DNA of 64,000 nucleotides from Strongylocentrotus droebachiensis. Taxonomy: Eukaryota > Echinodermata > Echinoidea > Camarodonta > Strongylocentrotidae. Positions 24,793-38,535 of this stretch are shown piece by piece. Under the pieces are notes generated by a model that worked only from the letters and a program-made list of their open reading frames with translations, was not told the origin of the DNA and ran no database searches. Location: NCBI GenBank assembly GCA_035222895.1, contig JAVYIG010000094.1, positions 798,501 through 862,500 of the forward strand. Reading direction: 5' to 3'. A program made the position numbers and the translations under genes. The first letter of the stretch is position 1. Each line of letters begins with the position of its first letter.

Positions 24793-27700
24793 GGTGGGGG
24801 GCTTTGTATCCCTATAATTGAAATTGTTATGATCACGTAGTATATGAGCCCATCTGGAAGAAAATTGGAAATATAGATTATGATGGAAAATACGCAGACG
24901 ACCGTATATACGAAGCCGGCGGATCCGCGCCTCAATCTAGCGAACATCCGAAAAATAAAAGCGGGAAAATTAAAGGCGTAATGATCGGATAATGGAGCAT
25001 CAGGGAGGCATTATAGAGGCCATTTGGGTTTCTAGGAACAGATTTCTCTTTACGAAGAAGGATGTACACAGAAAAGGATCTGGCTGTGGGTATTACGATA
25101 CATCGCTGCTGTTATTATCAGCATTGTTGTGCCTCGAGATTTAAGTACACGACGTATGTATTATCCTAATGAGTATCGAATTAGAATTCATCTTAATCAC
25201 GGACTTACAATGTATCAAGAAGTAAAAAGCAATTCTGTTGACATGGTGAATTAGAAAGAAGGAATGCACTGACGTAGTTGCTGAGCCAACAATGAGTATA
25301 CTTATTATACATGCTCTGTGGTTCTCTTGACGTGTGCATTTTGCATTTTTTATAAAACTGAATGCAAGCACACTACATTTAGAGGGGAGTAAATAATACA
25401 AGAAAACACAACATTGTACTAGATGTGAGGATATCCTTTCCATTTCGCAGCACTTTGTTACAATTTTGCGTGATAACTGACCATATTCGCTGTTTTTATC
25501 TTGTAAATGCGCAATAAATTCCAAAACTGATCGTCTTTAGACAGAAGAAGACAACAACAAAAAAAAAACATACGAAACGTTCATATCTCCCGCAGATGCT
25601 TGGTCATGTTGACATGATATATTAAATAATTAATTGCACGTTGATTTGTTTTTCTTTTTATTGTTCGTTTTCTGAATTGGTACTAAGAATGAAAGTGCAT
25701 ATTCTTGTGGTAAGCAGCCTGAGAACCTTCAACGTTAGGTCCTATCCGAGGGACTGGGTAATGGAGATCGATAAAGGGCAATCGCATATCAACTTGGTTT
25801 CAGTTGCGAAACCACTGCTCCTCTGTAATAGTGTTGCGCGATGTAGACCAGGTTACATGCACATTTGCATTCAGTGCAATTTTAACCAAAGATTCTCTCG
25901 ATGACGCTCAAAAAAAAACTTTCTGGAGGTTATCCAGATATAGCAATAATCAATGTGAACATGTTTGCTCTTTCTTCGAGATCCATAAAATAAACAAATG
26001 TTATATTGGAGAAAACATAACTAAAATTATTATGATGATTTGCACAAACATAAAACTAGAGCAATGTGAAATGTAATGGCGCTCATTCATAAGTATGTTT
26101 TAAAACAGAATCGTCGTCTTTTTCACCTGCTTTCTTTCGTCGCAAACATCTCTCAAATCATTAGTAGTACTCCCATTCAATCCACGTGTTTGTTATCGTA
26201 TATTTCCCTCCATCCCCGGCTCGGCAATGGAATCGAGGAGTTCTAATTTGCTTAAATCTCGGCTAGTTAAATCGAGAAGCACGCCCCAAAGTGATGTTTG
26301 CTTTACCGAATTAAGGCAACCGGGGATTCCGTCTTCATCTTGATCAAGCAATCAGCACTTCCCCCGGGATGATATGCATATACGATCCCTGCCCCATGAA
26401 GACGGTATAAGACCGCCTCCCCCAAGCCCCCTGATTACGTCTTAATCTATTCCTAAGAAAAAAATGCCTCGGTGTATGAATGGATGTAATAATACCCCTC
26501 AACCTTTTATCCCACTTAAAATAATTCACTTATAATGAAAATATAATCGTTTTTACATTATACTCTGTCCTTCTTTGAAACCCCCTCCCTAAAAGCATAC
26601 AATGCGAGGCAGCTACGCAAGCATAACGGAAAGCGCCAGTAGCGGAGAGCGGAAAATAGGTGAAACTACAAGAAGTGCCGTGGTGTATTATGATAATGGT
26701 CCATTGACATTTTCGCCTAGATTGGAATATAATGAGGTCGGAGATCGTGCCTGATTGAGGTAAGGGGCAACTTGATGCAACTAGAAGCATGCCCATGCAT
26801 ACCTCAACATCCAGGTTCGTTTTACTATCCCCTGGCTCATTTAGAGGTGCAGTTGTTAACCCTCTCCGCACCGAGAATGGTTCATGCACATTGAGTTTCA
26901 ACATTTGAGATATATTCAAACATATCTTTCCAGTCGGATGGCTGAATTTCGGTAGTTTAATACAAAATCACAAAGTTAATACAATACACATATATACAAT
27001 TGCAATATACAGAATAAAGAAATTGAGATACACACAGAAATGCAATGCGGGCATCCCTTTGTTTTATGTTTCTGTTATTGAGCAAGCATTTTTTTTTTAA
27101 GAATTCGGTCAACTTGAGTGGTTGCTGAATTCCACGAAGTAAGCTGATTATTCTAACTTTCATAAGGTATAAGAGTGACAGATTCATAATTGATCATTGA
27201 TGATGTTATTTTACCGGACTGCCATAAAAAAGAATAATGTATGAAGATGAACAACTAGTTTATGCACTTGGTACGATGGCAAGTTCTACAGTAGTTTTTG
27301 ATTGATTTCTATTGTAACTTTCCCTGTTTGATGATATGAAAATCCTTTGTGTTGGCAGCTTTCAATTGATATTGATTTTAGGAAGCTCGTTTAAAGTATT
27401 GGTAACTTTAACGGTAATACTTCTGAGTGTATTGATCGATTTTCTTTTCCAAGAAGGTAATTATATTGTAAATGTGTCGGATTTCTAACAATTCCAGACC
27501 AGATTCTATTATTGAGGATAATTAAATTACAAACTATCTCAGGGCAATCCTATGATAGAAATTGCAGTGAGTCCTGGAAAAGAGTTTTAAAAGAAGTGGT
27601 GTGTAGTATACTAGTGATAGAGATATCAGTACGAATACTAGAACTTGAGCCGAGCTGCCTTAATCTGTTCCTATTTTATTGAGAAGTTGTTGCACGTTTC

Positions 27701-29324
27701 AGCCCGATACCCCTCCCAAAATCATATGTTTATGCATACGTCAGTGACATACAAAACGGTATTAATGCCACGATTTAGTTGACCAAGAGACGTGTCATAG
27801 GTGTTAACTAAAACTACAGAGCTCTCATCATATCATACTGGAACGTTGGATCACAAGAAGAGTGGTCAAGAAACTCTTCGCGCTATATCCGAGCTTGTTC
27901 CGATCCGAATGCGACTAAGAACTCAATATTGTTCAAAGCTCACTTGGTAAAATCTCGTAATAACTCTCTTTTACTCAATACTCTCTTTATGGGAAACCAT
28001 GTCACACTGGATTAGAATCGTGATGATCGTAATACTGTGAATACCATCGTAGCATATTCCTACCACTATCTTAAGGCACTCGTAATGACACCGTCAAGTC
28101 AAATTCCTTGAGCACGGGATACAAATAAAAAAACAAACGTATGCATCTTACTCGACAGAAGCGTGACGGCATTGACGTCTTTTTTCCTAAAACGATAATT
28201 ACAAAAAAATGCAACAGTCTGGGACTAAACCTCGCTCTTGATTGTCATCAACATGGGACATTAATGCTGTTAATCGTGCTTACACCGTATCGAATTCGAA
28301 AGGATTCGTATAAGCTTCGTAGCGTTATCGTACTGCAGTCGTAACGTACTCGTATCTACATCGTGATATAGGGTGTTTGGATTATGGGAACAACTTGATG
28401 ACCTGAAACATGTTTACCTAATGCGGCGAAATGTGAGAGAGGCTTTACTTTTATCCACCAAGTAATAAATCATGGCCATCAGATGCCTTTAAACCCAAAA
28501 CGCATCAATCTCGGCCTAAACTTGCCATGATTGCAGCAACAAGGGACATTAATGCTAGCAGCTGGTTTCTTTCTGGGAAATCAAAGTAAGGTTACATTCT
28601 GTCAAAGTTGATGGATAGGATAATCCCCGGAGTATTCATATCTGAATCCGATTTAACTGCTTATTTGAAATGGATAAGATTTATTGTATTCATGGATAGG
28701 GATTTTCTATAATAACAAAAACCATAGGCTTCATCGAGATACCATTTTATCAACAATCTGTTTTTCTGACAAATGTGCCTCGTTCCTCGAATGACTGAAC
28801 CATGTGCCATTTAAGGGAAACTACCCACTTCCCTCATTATGATATACATGTATTTAAAGTTTGTTGCTAAGACGAATCGAAACAATACTCGGAAGGGGAG
28901 TTTCATCTTGCAGAAAGACGGATGATGGAAGAAAATAAGCCTTCAAGTATACTTACATTTCACTAAAAAGAAGAGGAGTATGCAATTCACCAAAGTACAT
29001 TGATAAAATTAAAGATGTTAGGTGCATTTTAAGATAGTGGCTTAAGAACTGTTTGTTATTTATTGCATATAATAATTGTTTCTGAATGTAATATTATTCC
29101 AATCACTTTTATTTTGAAATCAATTGCAGGGTCCAAAATCACTTTCAGTCTGCGGCTTGGAAAATATTATCGTAGTAATTCGATCATTTAAAGTGCGCTC
29201 CCCTAAGCTGAAATGTAGAAAAAGTGTCTCCTCTTGCGCTATTTTGGTATTCGTACATAGTATACGAACATGCTAAAAGGAAAAATCGGGAACGCGTTGT
29301 TTTCTTTGAAATGTAAATCGGCAA
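24793..29324. other. Long stretch without a recognised gene
   Basis: Two minus-strand frames of 127 and 129 codons (25141-25524, 26530-26919) show no recognisable domain, and I judge them to be chance. A weak duplication links 28220-28270 and 28510-28560, sharing GGGACATTAATGCT preceded by related sequence. A remainder of TCGTAA/CGTAAC-like words occurs near 27950-28365. No RNA gene was recognised. Confidence 0.5.
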
Positions 29325-29333
29325 GGGCAGACA

Positions 29334-29604
29334 TAGCCTATAATCTAGGCGGAGTGCCGAGCTTTTTTCTTTGCTGCTAGACTAACCCTAAGCAGAACGT
29401 CTGATACGGCGAGACTACGAACCGTGAGTAGGCGGAGTGCCGAGCTTTTTTCTTTGCTGCTAGACTAACCCTAAGCAGAACGTCTGATACGGCGAGACTA
29501 CGAACCGTGAGTCGCGTTCGTAGTCTCGCCGTATCAGACGTTCTGCTTAAGGTTAGTCTAGCAGCAAAGAAAAAAGCTCGGCACTCCGCCTAGATTATAG
29601 GCTA
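29334..29604. mobile_element. Foldback element with perfect 9-bp target duplication
   Basis: The 271-bp element starts TAGCCTATAATCTAGGCGGA and ends with its inverse, TCCGCCTAGATTATAGGCTA. It is flanked on both sides by GGGCAGACA (29325-29333 and 29605-29613). The left side holds two identical 83-bp units (29346-29428 and 29429-29511). The right arm (29516-29604) is their inverted copy, with one mismatch (CTAACCC against CTAACCT). Only about 10 bp separate the second unit from the right arm, so the DNA can form a nearly perfect hairpin with an 80-bp-class stem. A 9-bp duplication suits Mutator-like elements; sea urchin TU-type foldback elements are an alternative. No transposase is present. 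Confidence 0.9.
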
Positions 29605-29613
29605 GGGCAGACA

Positions 29614-31118
29614 AGGCTCTTGACGACTGAATGTCTTCCGTAGAAATGTGGGTTAACGTTTAACTGCTTTTAGGCAAACCATTTGAAAGATATGTTGTAC
29701 AGCAGACATGACAGAAAGACGGATTATTTCAACAAACAATGACAAACTTCTTGATATGTCCCGGAGAGCTCTGGTGGGTTAAGGAGTCAATCAGTTGATG
29801 TTTTTAGATATGTTTTCTTATCCTCCTAATGCATAAAGATAAAGTTGAGTTCTGGTCATGTGATTGCATTGTGAAGGAAACGGTGTGGAGTCGATCAAAA
29901 AAGCATATTGGTGCGTACTGCAAGGCTTCTGGAATCATTAAAATGATAAGAAATTTGGCCAAGTCTTGGAAAAGTTACAGGCATTGTACACAGAAATATG
30001 TATAGGGGACTACACGAACACGTGGCATAAAATTCAGTCCCGATTTTTACGATATTACATGCCATAATTTAGAAAACGAAGACATTTGAAGAGCCATGCT
30101 TTTCAGGGAGCATGTTTTATCTGATGTTCTTCCACACTTGCATAATAACAACGATAACGCTCACAAATTATTTTTCACCTCTTCCCAGAACTCAACCTTC
30201 TCTTTAACACAATAACCACTATTTTCGAAATCAACCTAGGACAATAACGGTAGCCTTGTGCGTCGTCTATTAAAATGTGCGAAAATGTTAATGCCATATT
30301 TCGTAATCCGAACATGATTTCTATTGGATATACAATAGCGCATTGAGTGGATTTTTGAAAAATAACCACAGTCATAATATCTCTATTTTATTATCTCTCA
30401 TTTTATGTTAGGTTTAATTTTTTCTAAACTAGTCAACCGTCACCCTGTTCCCTTCTCATCCCGCATCCCGTTTTCCAGAGCAAGTGAACGGTGTCTTCTC
30501 TGCTTAATTCTCGTTTGCTTTCTCGACCACCTGTTTGTTGAGCCTCAAACGAGCTGATAACCCTGTTGACGTACTTCGTCTCAACAAAATTAAGCTCCAC
30601 ATTCATTCTCATTTGCGCTCTCCTTAGCGCGATGTTAGCCTGACATCTACTGAGTGAATGTCTAAGACAGTATCTGGTAGCTCCAATGTACACGCTGATG
30701 AGTAGGAAGACGATGGAGATATACAAAGACAGAGAGAGAGAGACAGAGGGAGACAGATAGACAGATACACGGACAAGCAGACAGGAAAAAGACACAGACG
30801 GGGAGAGACAAAGTAAGATATGACCAGATTGGGAGGGGGTGAGTTCAAATTTATGGGAGACCCCGGTGAGGATAGAGAGCGACTATACAGATTTTCTATA
30901 CATGAAAGTGGCGTAGCATTGGTCACAGTCCAATCACTGGCCCCAATTAGAGACAAAGGTATTCTTTTACAAAAGTATGTTTTATGTTTTATGATAACAT
31001 CGTTATACAGACGGGAACAAACAAAACAAAACGTTATTTCTAAACGATGAGGGAGAGAAAGAGATAGAGAGATAGGAAGCAAGAAAGAGATGACATTCAG
31101 AAAGAGAGACAGACATAC
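29614..31118. other. Non-coding stretch, no gene seen
   Basis: AT-rich sequence with GA-rich patches near 30730-30760 and 31050-31110. A 166-codon minus-strand frame (30624-31124) overlaps these patches and shows no domain. A dispersed 28-bp motif sits at 29847-29874. Confidence 0.55.
29847..29874 (+). repeat. Dispersed 28-bp motif, copy 1
   Basis: GAGTTCTGGTCATGTGATTG then CATTGTGA. Related copies lie at 36983-37010 (plus) and 61564-61591 (minus). Three occurrences in one window suggest a conserved part of a high-copy element. Confidence 0.5.
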
Positions 31119-31290
31119 ATTCAATTCAATTCAATTGTTTTATTTTTTCAATCACTAAAATTCTTACATCAAATACAATTACAAATACAATTCAAGCACA
31201 GTGACATTATAGATAAGGAAAAAAAGGAACCAAAAAACAAAAGCAGGAGCTCGTGGGTTGAAAAGTTTCCTCAGTAATTTATCATAAAAA
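31119..31290 (-). mobile_element. LINE 3' tail, minus strand
   Basis: Read on the minus strand, an AT-rich untranslated region full of TTGTATTTG-type words ends in AAAACAATTGAATTGAATTG. This is a pentanucleotide tail of the kind that ends CR1/L2-like retrotransposons. No reverse transcriptase frame remains, so this would be an extreme 5' truncation. The upstream limit is a guess. Confidence 0.45.
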
Positions 31291-32173
31291 ATTATGTACA
31301 TAAATGAAAAGTAAGAAAAATATTCGCTTACACTACAAAACTGACAAATCACCACACACATCCACACATACTATCAATTACACAGGGAGGGGTCAGGATT
31401 CTGGCCCAGTCAGGCAGACAGATAGAACAAAAACAGACGTGTGGGTAGAAGGAGAGACAGGGAGAGATAATAGAGATGGAAAGGGTTTGTTTATGCTTTT
31501 TCCGTTTAAACAAACAGAAACGAAGTGTGGCATTGTACCACGTACCCATTCCATTCCGTTCATCCATCCATCCTGACAGTGTCCTCGATTTGTACATCGA
31601 ACCCTAGCACCTTCTCCTGCATGAGTTGTCACGTGCATCTATGCAAATGAGTGTAAGGAACACCTGCCCATCCCTGCCTTCTCTTGGTCTCCTCTTTTTT
31701 TAGGAAAGAGATAGGGACTGCCTAGAACGCCAATCACTGGCGAATTCAATTTAGCAGAAGAAAGGGGTTGTTAAGGGTGTTCCGAGTCAGCTACGCACGA
31801 AAGATTCAACTCTCTTTGCGGGCGATGTAGATCAGGCAGAGCGTGAGACATCCCGAATATGGTATTGAGCCAGGATATCTGCTACAAGAACCCTAATTGA
31901 TTAAGGGAACGGTGTGAGTACAGGTAGCTCATGTATCAATTGCAACCACGAAGACGGTATCCGAGGGTCACATGTTGTCAATTTGCGGTACAAGCAATAC
32001 CTCTTTCGTAATTGGGTTTTCCCACTGAGGGGGCCAACCTGTTGCCAGAATATGGGAAGGGTAGACTTTATGAAGGAGAAAGGAAACTCAAAAATACCAA
32101 ACAGAACATGTACAGGTTTTTGTTTTTGTTTATTAATTTAGTAGAAAATACAAGTGTTTGTCAATCTCCCTCA
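31291..32173. other. Non-coding stretch between two LINE tails
   Basis: No gene recognised. Short frames on both strands near 31304-31638 overlap each other and lack domains. Confidence 0.55.
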
Positions 32174-32345
32174 TTTCAATTCAATTCATTTTATTTGCAC
32201 ATTTGATAAAAATCACAATTACAAACATACACAATACAAAGTCAATTCCAACAAATAATACAGCAGAACAGAAGTATCAAAATGTGGGGGAACAAACAAA
32301 GGCCAAAGGCCTATCAAAGGCTTGTCCCTAAACTACATGAGTGAT
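32174..32345 (-). mobile_element. LINE 3' tail, minus strand, different family
   Basis: On the minus strand the sequence runs through AAGCCTTTGATAGGCC and CCTTTGGCCTTTG, then AT-rich sequence. It ends CAAATAAAATGAATTGAATT, a poly-A-signal-like stretch with a pentanucleotide tail. The body differs from the tail at 31.1 kb, so these are two separate insertions in the same orientation. Confidence 0.5.
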
Positions 32346-34271
32346 TAGATATAAATTAAGTGGTTCAACATCTCATGCGTTCAATCTGCCTTATATATCC
32401 ACTGAGTGTCAATAAAATAGAAAATTTCGACGACAAAAAATAGTTTTTTAATGATGTTTTTGTGTGGTTGTTTTTACTTTTATTTCCATAGCCCGTTAAA
32501 TAATCGCTATATATATATAAAGTTATCAAAAAATTCCATTTGGGGAAGGAAGTTTGAATACTCAGCGTAAATTTTGCTCCGAGGCCCCAACGGATTGATA
32601 TCGCTTAGTTATACACACTGCCTCGTGAGTGAAGAATGTCTGCAACAAAAATATGAATGTGATCGGAAAAGCAAAGGAAAACAACTTGAGGGGGTTTCAA
32701 ATGAAAAAGCAGAAAGACATCCGCCTGAATGGATGTTCTTAGTTTGGGTGATAAGGTATGTATGCGAGCGATAAGTGGTGCCCCGAGCAAGCAGTACATT
32801 ATCGTGACATGAAAGTAGCGTGTACCTGCACTTTATTTCGACTGTCGATGGTTATAGTAAGAAGATTGGAATAAGGAGCAACTTAGTTTGTATCACAGGT
32901 CGTGTGTCCATCTCTGCTTCACTCTCCTTTAATTGATGCTAAAGTCTACTTGTTCTGGATACTGTTTAATTGTTGTCCATTTGTTTGTTTGTTTCTTTAT
33001 GTGATATTGTGTTACGATGAAATGATTATTTTTTTCAGCTGCTTACTTTTTGTATACATGTACACGTCATTTGTATCATAGAAGAAAATGTCCCCTCCAA
33101 ATAATTTTTTTTCAAAATAATTTCCTCATATCCGAAAATATGACAAGTAATAGCTTAACAGTTTGGATCAGGTATGTGTATTGTACCATATAACAAAAAT
33201 GTTCTGGTGCATCTGGTTTTGGCAAATCGTTTTCGTTGTGGTCATTCCAAAACATCATAGTATATAGCAATACTTGTTGTACTACATGTTCATCGTTTTC
33301 ATACTGCTGAGAGGCGATGTCCTTTACAGTTTATTTCCTTGACCAGGACTCAAACTATCTCAATTGGTAACAACAAACTACAAAACGAGACACTATAATA
33401 AAATCACGCGAAATATGAACTTTTGTTTCTACCCATTTGCGCATCTTAAATTCTATCCATGTAATTATCAACACAACATAGCTACTTAAATGAATTTGAT
33501 AGACAACCAGAAATTGATTTAACATTTTCTACCAAGAGCAATTCCTTTTATTAACCAAAATTAATCATTTGATGGAAAAGAAATAATCAGTGCAACGTGA
33601 GTGTACATAGGATAACATAAACATATTACTTTCCATAATTATAATCGTTCTTTTCCATTAGGTTCGTAATAATATACGTTTTGGAAGCTCATCTCTTTTG
33701 TAAATTATATCTGTAATAACATACACTTATAGATTTTAGGCAAGGTTTTCTCTATGACGGCCTGAGGCCAATTCGACTTTGGTATTAGCTTATCTCTAAA
33801 ACAAAGAAAATCTAAGTATTTTTTTAATGAAAAGAATAACAAGCGTATACTGTTTAATTTTAACATACACTTCGATCAGTCATAATAAAAATGAAACATT
33901 AGACGGGGGGCGTTAGAATCGGTGGTGAATGGTAAAAAAATAAAAGTGGCTCTATCAGGTACTTTTATATACAGCAATTTAGTTTCTTCTTTGACATTTT
34001 TTTTTTTTTTGTCCTGGAGAAAAAATGTGCAAACATTTTAACGAATAAAATGAAAACGAAGTTTTATCAGAACATCGAATTGCACATCTTAAATGTCTTA
34101 GAATTTTTCCTGTACTGTCATACTTTGGAAATTATTGTCAATATTACAAAAGATATTCATAGAAAATCAATTCAGCAATTTGAAGATAATCTTTTTGACG
34201 TATGATGGCTGGGGTACTTTTGGGAGAGTTCGGACGAATTTAACATAAATTCCAAAAACCGATCGGCACCA

Positions 34272-34289
34272 TTTTCTTTCTTTCTTTCC

Positions 34290-34331
<42 letters not shown>

Positions 34332-34473
34332 GTCTGGCTGTCTGTCTGTCTCTCTCTCTCTCTCAGTCTCTCTTTATCTCCCTCTCTCTATCTCTTTATC
34401 TCTCTCTCTCTCTCTCTCTCTCTCCCTCTCTCTCTTTATCTCTCTCTCTCTTTATCTCTTATTCGCTCTCCAT
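34272..34473. repeat. (CT)n microsatellite, about 200 bp
   Basis: CTTTCTTT passes into long CTCTCT runs with TGTCTGTC and TTTATC interruptions. Confidence 0.95.
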
Positions 34474-36982
34474 TCAAACACTGTCATTTCATGAATAACA
34501 TAGTTGGATTGGGAAATATTATGTAACTTAAATGTCTACGATCTTTAAATCTTCAACGACAAAAAAAATATTGTGTTGGTATATATTCTGTATGAGATAA
34601 AAATGGCTAAATGATCTTTATATAGGTCAAAGTTTAACAGTGTATAACAGTGACTCGTAATTGAACCAAAATCTTTCCCGAATCCATTCGCGGTAGAAAT
34701 GCCTGTTTTTATGCTTCTCTCATGGAGTAAATAATGAAAATGACTGTAAGCCACTGTCAGCAAACAAAGTAAGTACGATATCAGCTGGATATACAATTCA
34801 TTCGTTTAAAATCCAGCAAATGTTACATCTCAAACGAATACGGATCTAAAGTGACCCCCTTTTTGACGCCAACATAACGGAGAGACAAATCGTTTGATCT
34901 ACTTTCCCTAAAACGCCATGGGGATCCATAAACGCAAGACTTTAACCCTTGTAATCTCACGCAGCCGTGTTTGCATATCTTGATAGCAAGGGGTTTCTCA
35001 TTTCAGCAGGAATAGGTTTAACGTTATTTTAGTTTCACCAACATCGCACTCTTATCTCATAAATCGCCCCCAATCGAATTTTTATCAACCCATTTAATCA
35101 GCGTCCATAAAGTAGGAAGAATAAAATAGAGGTACATATCCGCTTCTTTTGCTAATGATTTTAAAATAGTGCAACGTCGAAATAAGTCAATATTCCATCT
35201 GATAAATTGACCTCATTTCGGGAAGAAAAGGGCACGATGAATTGGCAGGAAATCGTTTGTCTCACTCGAGAAGCCTCGTTTAGGAGAAAGGCAACGTTTT
35301 GCAAAAGTGGGGCCCATAATCCAGATAACGAATTTACATAAATCAAACGAACAGCAGTCCAGTATTGTTTTTTTTCCTTCTTTTATAAATTCGTAGCAAC
35401 AAGGGATTGAAAGCACTTACGTTTAAGAGTCATATTAACATATTCATGAGATGTATTTAATTTCTTTATACTACACACTTTACGTTACTCTACTCAAATT
35501 CCTCAGATTCCCCCCATATCAAAGCGAAAGATCTCACTTAATTTGCATGAACCAATTTTTTCTTTAAAATGAACATAAAATGACAGAAACCAGACGTACA
35601 TCCAATCATAAAATAAAATCAGACAAATCCATTACAATTAATATAAGATTAAAGAAATATAAAAGCTAGAGAAACATCTGCATCGGTGACCTTCAAATCA
35701 ATTTCCTCACAAAAGGTTATTATGGGGGAAATAAAGTCGGAAACGGCCGCAAAGAAAATATTTCTATTTCTATGATCGGCCCACGGCGAATAATTCAATG
35801 GCGAAACCGCGGTGAATGTTATATAGACAGATTCAAAATCAATTTAAGCATTTCAGTAGAGTTTTGACTGATATCTTATTTCGATTGTGCAATCAATGCT
35901 GAATTGAACCAGTAGTTATAGAATACATCAGTAAAACCGCATAACCTCTTATTTTGTTTATATCAATACGTTGCGCCATGCCTGTTGCGCATTGACGCAT
36001 CGATTGGGGACGCAGGACAGCGACAAAGACTGACGAGTTCTTTGACGCATCATAAAAGGTAAAACCTCAAAAAATAATTTGATTTGAACAGTATTGTCAA
36101 TGCACCGTATAACTGTGTATATTCACTTCTTTTTTTCAATAGCTTTTGTTATTGATTCCAAACAGAACAAATCAATCTTAGAAATAAAATACAGTGGTTT
36201 TTCATCTTGACATGAATTCAGAACATATTCATTACATAGATTGTACGATTGATGAAAGAAGAAAGAAATCAGTTGTAACATAAAACAAATAACCCCATCC
36301 AACGAAACACATTACTACCCCCCCCCCCCCTCCCACCATGCGACACACACACCACCCGACCACACTTCCACACATATACCACACACTGTTCCTAGCGTCC
36401 TCAGAATACCCAAAATTGGAGCGACAGAAAAATAGAGAAATGACACGCGCGAGTAAATATTCATAAATGAATGACACACGCCATTGAAGCTAAAACAACA
36501 ACAACAACCCACCCACACATGCATTCCCGCCCACTCACGCACGAGTTGTCTTCTAAAGCATATATATTTACACTTTTAAAACCAGATCTTTGGGTAACAT
36601 TAAACCAACCTTTGGTATTTCTTACTGAGAAAAGATATTTCGAACTGAGAAATGGTTTGGAAAAAACGCCATAACACATTGTTATTACGCAAGCAGTGGT
36701 ATCTAAAGCTTCAGCATCTTAAACGCCATGAATAGAGATTACTCTGAGTTGTTTCTAGAACCCTATGGATAATTTTAAGAGGAAATGCAATAATTCTGGA
36801 GGCTTTTTACTCGGAAAACACCTTGAAGAACTAAAAATCCAAACCGTATTGTGAAGGTAGCATCCGATTCAAGGCTAATTAAGGCTGCAGGGACTTTATT
36901 CCAAATTGAGTAAAAGAGAGGGAAGTTCGATACCGTAAACACACTTTCTGTTTCGACTCTCATTACAGTTAAAGTTAAATTT

Positions 36983-37010
36983 GAATTCTGGTCATGTGTT
37001 GTTATTGTGA
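36983..37010 (+). repeat. Dispersed 28-bp motif, copy 2
   Basis: GAATTCTGGTCATGTGTTGT then TATTGTGA, preceded by TTAAAGTTAAATTT much as copy 1 is preceded by GATAAAGTT. The similar upstream base pattern suggests the homology extends somewhat beyond 28 bp. Confidence 0.45.
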
Positions 37011-38481
37011 CAAAAACGTGTACATATTGTTTGGGAAAGGTTTGTTATGTCGAACATAAATATTGTTGTTTATTTTCCCATCAATCATAATGACTGCAAA
37101 ATGACTTAATCTTGCTACAAGTTATATTCAGTGAAGAGAACCGCACATGTATGGGACAAGACATGCATGTGTCATCAAATTTGAGTTTAAGGTTTAATCA
37201 ATAATTCTACCTTATATTTTAGAATTCCAAGGCATTTCAAAAGAATACTTTTCGGACACGTGAATTTACTACCACGATATTCATAGAATAAGGAAGCTCA
37301 CAAATGATTTGTCACACTTTACGACATCTGAATGTTCTCTTTAACCAAAAGATCTAGGACGCTTCGTAACGATCATGAACATCAATTCCTTGATTGTTTT
37401 TACCTTTTTATATAAAACGCTCTGCCCTGAATCCTCACTTTTTTGTTTTCAATCCTACTAGGATTCCACACCTCTTTAGTTTAAAGCCTCTTTAAGCCAT
37501 CCTCTTTCTTCAAGTTCAAACGATTTTTTTTTTGTATGGCCCACATACCCGCTGTTTGTGTTTCGCGGGCATAAAGACTAGTTAAGGCTTGGATTAATAG
37601 CCGAAATCGGCGCCTACGGTTTTGGATTTAATTGTGCAATTTGTAGGCTTTTAGTGGAGCGCTCTGTACTCCATAACAGCCCGACAACAGGATCGATTCA
37701 TTCGCCTGTTAAGTTGAGGGTAAGATACAAAACTAAAAAGGAACCTTATCGAGGTGGTATGAGGGTGTTTGAAAGACAAAAATAGATGGATACCGAACGA
37801 AGGACACGTTTGCAAGCAGAAAGTAGAAAAACGGGACAGAGCCGGGGGAATAATAAGGAGCAAAAGGAAATAGATACACGGCAAAGTATTTGGTTCGTTT
37901 ACTTGTAACTGAAAAGGCGCTACCATACAAATATCATTATAATTCTTCAAGAAAGAAGAAAAAAAGAAAACTAAACATTACGTAACAATGACGCGAAAAT
38001 AAAGAAAAAAGGGACACCTTGGAAGGGAAAATGGAACAACGAGGATGCATAAAATAAATAGGAAAGAATACAGCGAGAGTTGATATTATTACAGGGGTAT
38101 ACCTCGATCAGAGAAAAGTTAGTTTTGTTTTTTAATAGAGAGAATGATAAATGAAAGGGAAAATGTAATGTAATGGAAATATTAAAAAAATCACAACGGA
38201 GCAAGTAGATAAAATGTGAGTTAGAGAAAGAGAGAGAGAGATTAACAGAAAATATATAGGAGGTGATAGACAGTGACAGACAGAAAGAGAAAAAAAATTA
38301 AACATACCAAATGGTATTTAGTATGTCCACATCTGGTCTAGATAACAGTCGAAATGATAGGTTCCATTTGAATTTCACGAGCATTGTTTAGTAAATTGAG
38401 GGCAGTTGAATTTTGGAAAGGATTTTTTAATTTTGTTTACAAGTACCAAAAAAAGAGTAACGATTATAATACCTAGAAAAT

Positions 38482-38503
38482 CCCCCCCCCCCTCTCCTCT
38501 CCC

Positions 38504-38535
<32 letters not shown>
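38482..38535. repeat. Poly-C followed by (CT)n
   Basis: A C run of about 11 passes into CTCTCC and then pure CT dinucleotides. Confidence 0.9.

Noticed and set aside
25141-25524. 127-codon minus-strand open frame
   Set aside because: No domain, signal peptide or homologous pattern recognised, and its AT-rich context makes a chance frame likely.
26530-26919. 129-codon minus-strand open frame
   Set aside because: No recognisable motif and no splice or promoter context. Treated as chance.
27900-28370. A second TTACGAGT-type element, from repeated TCGTAA/CGTAAC words
   Set aside because: The words are sparse and no terminal inverted repeat like that at 12369 or 13293 was found.
30624-31124. 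166-codon minus-strand open frame, the longest in the window
   Set aside because: About half is GA/CT repeat translation. The rest has no recognisable motif and overlaps another frame on the same strand.
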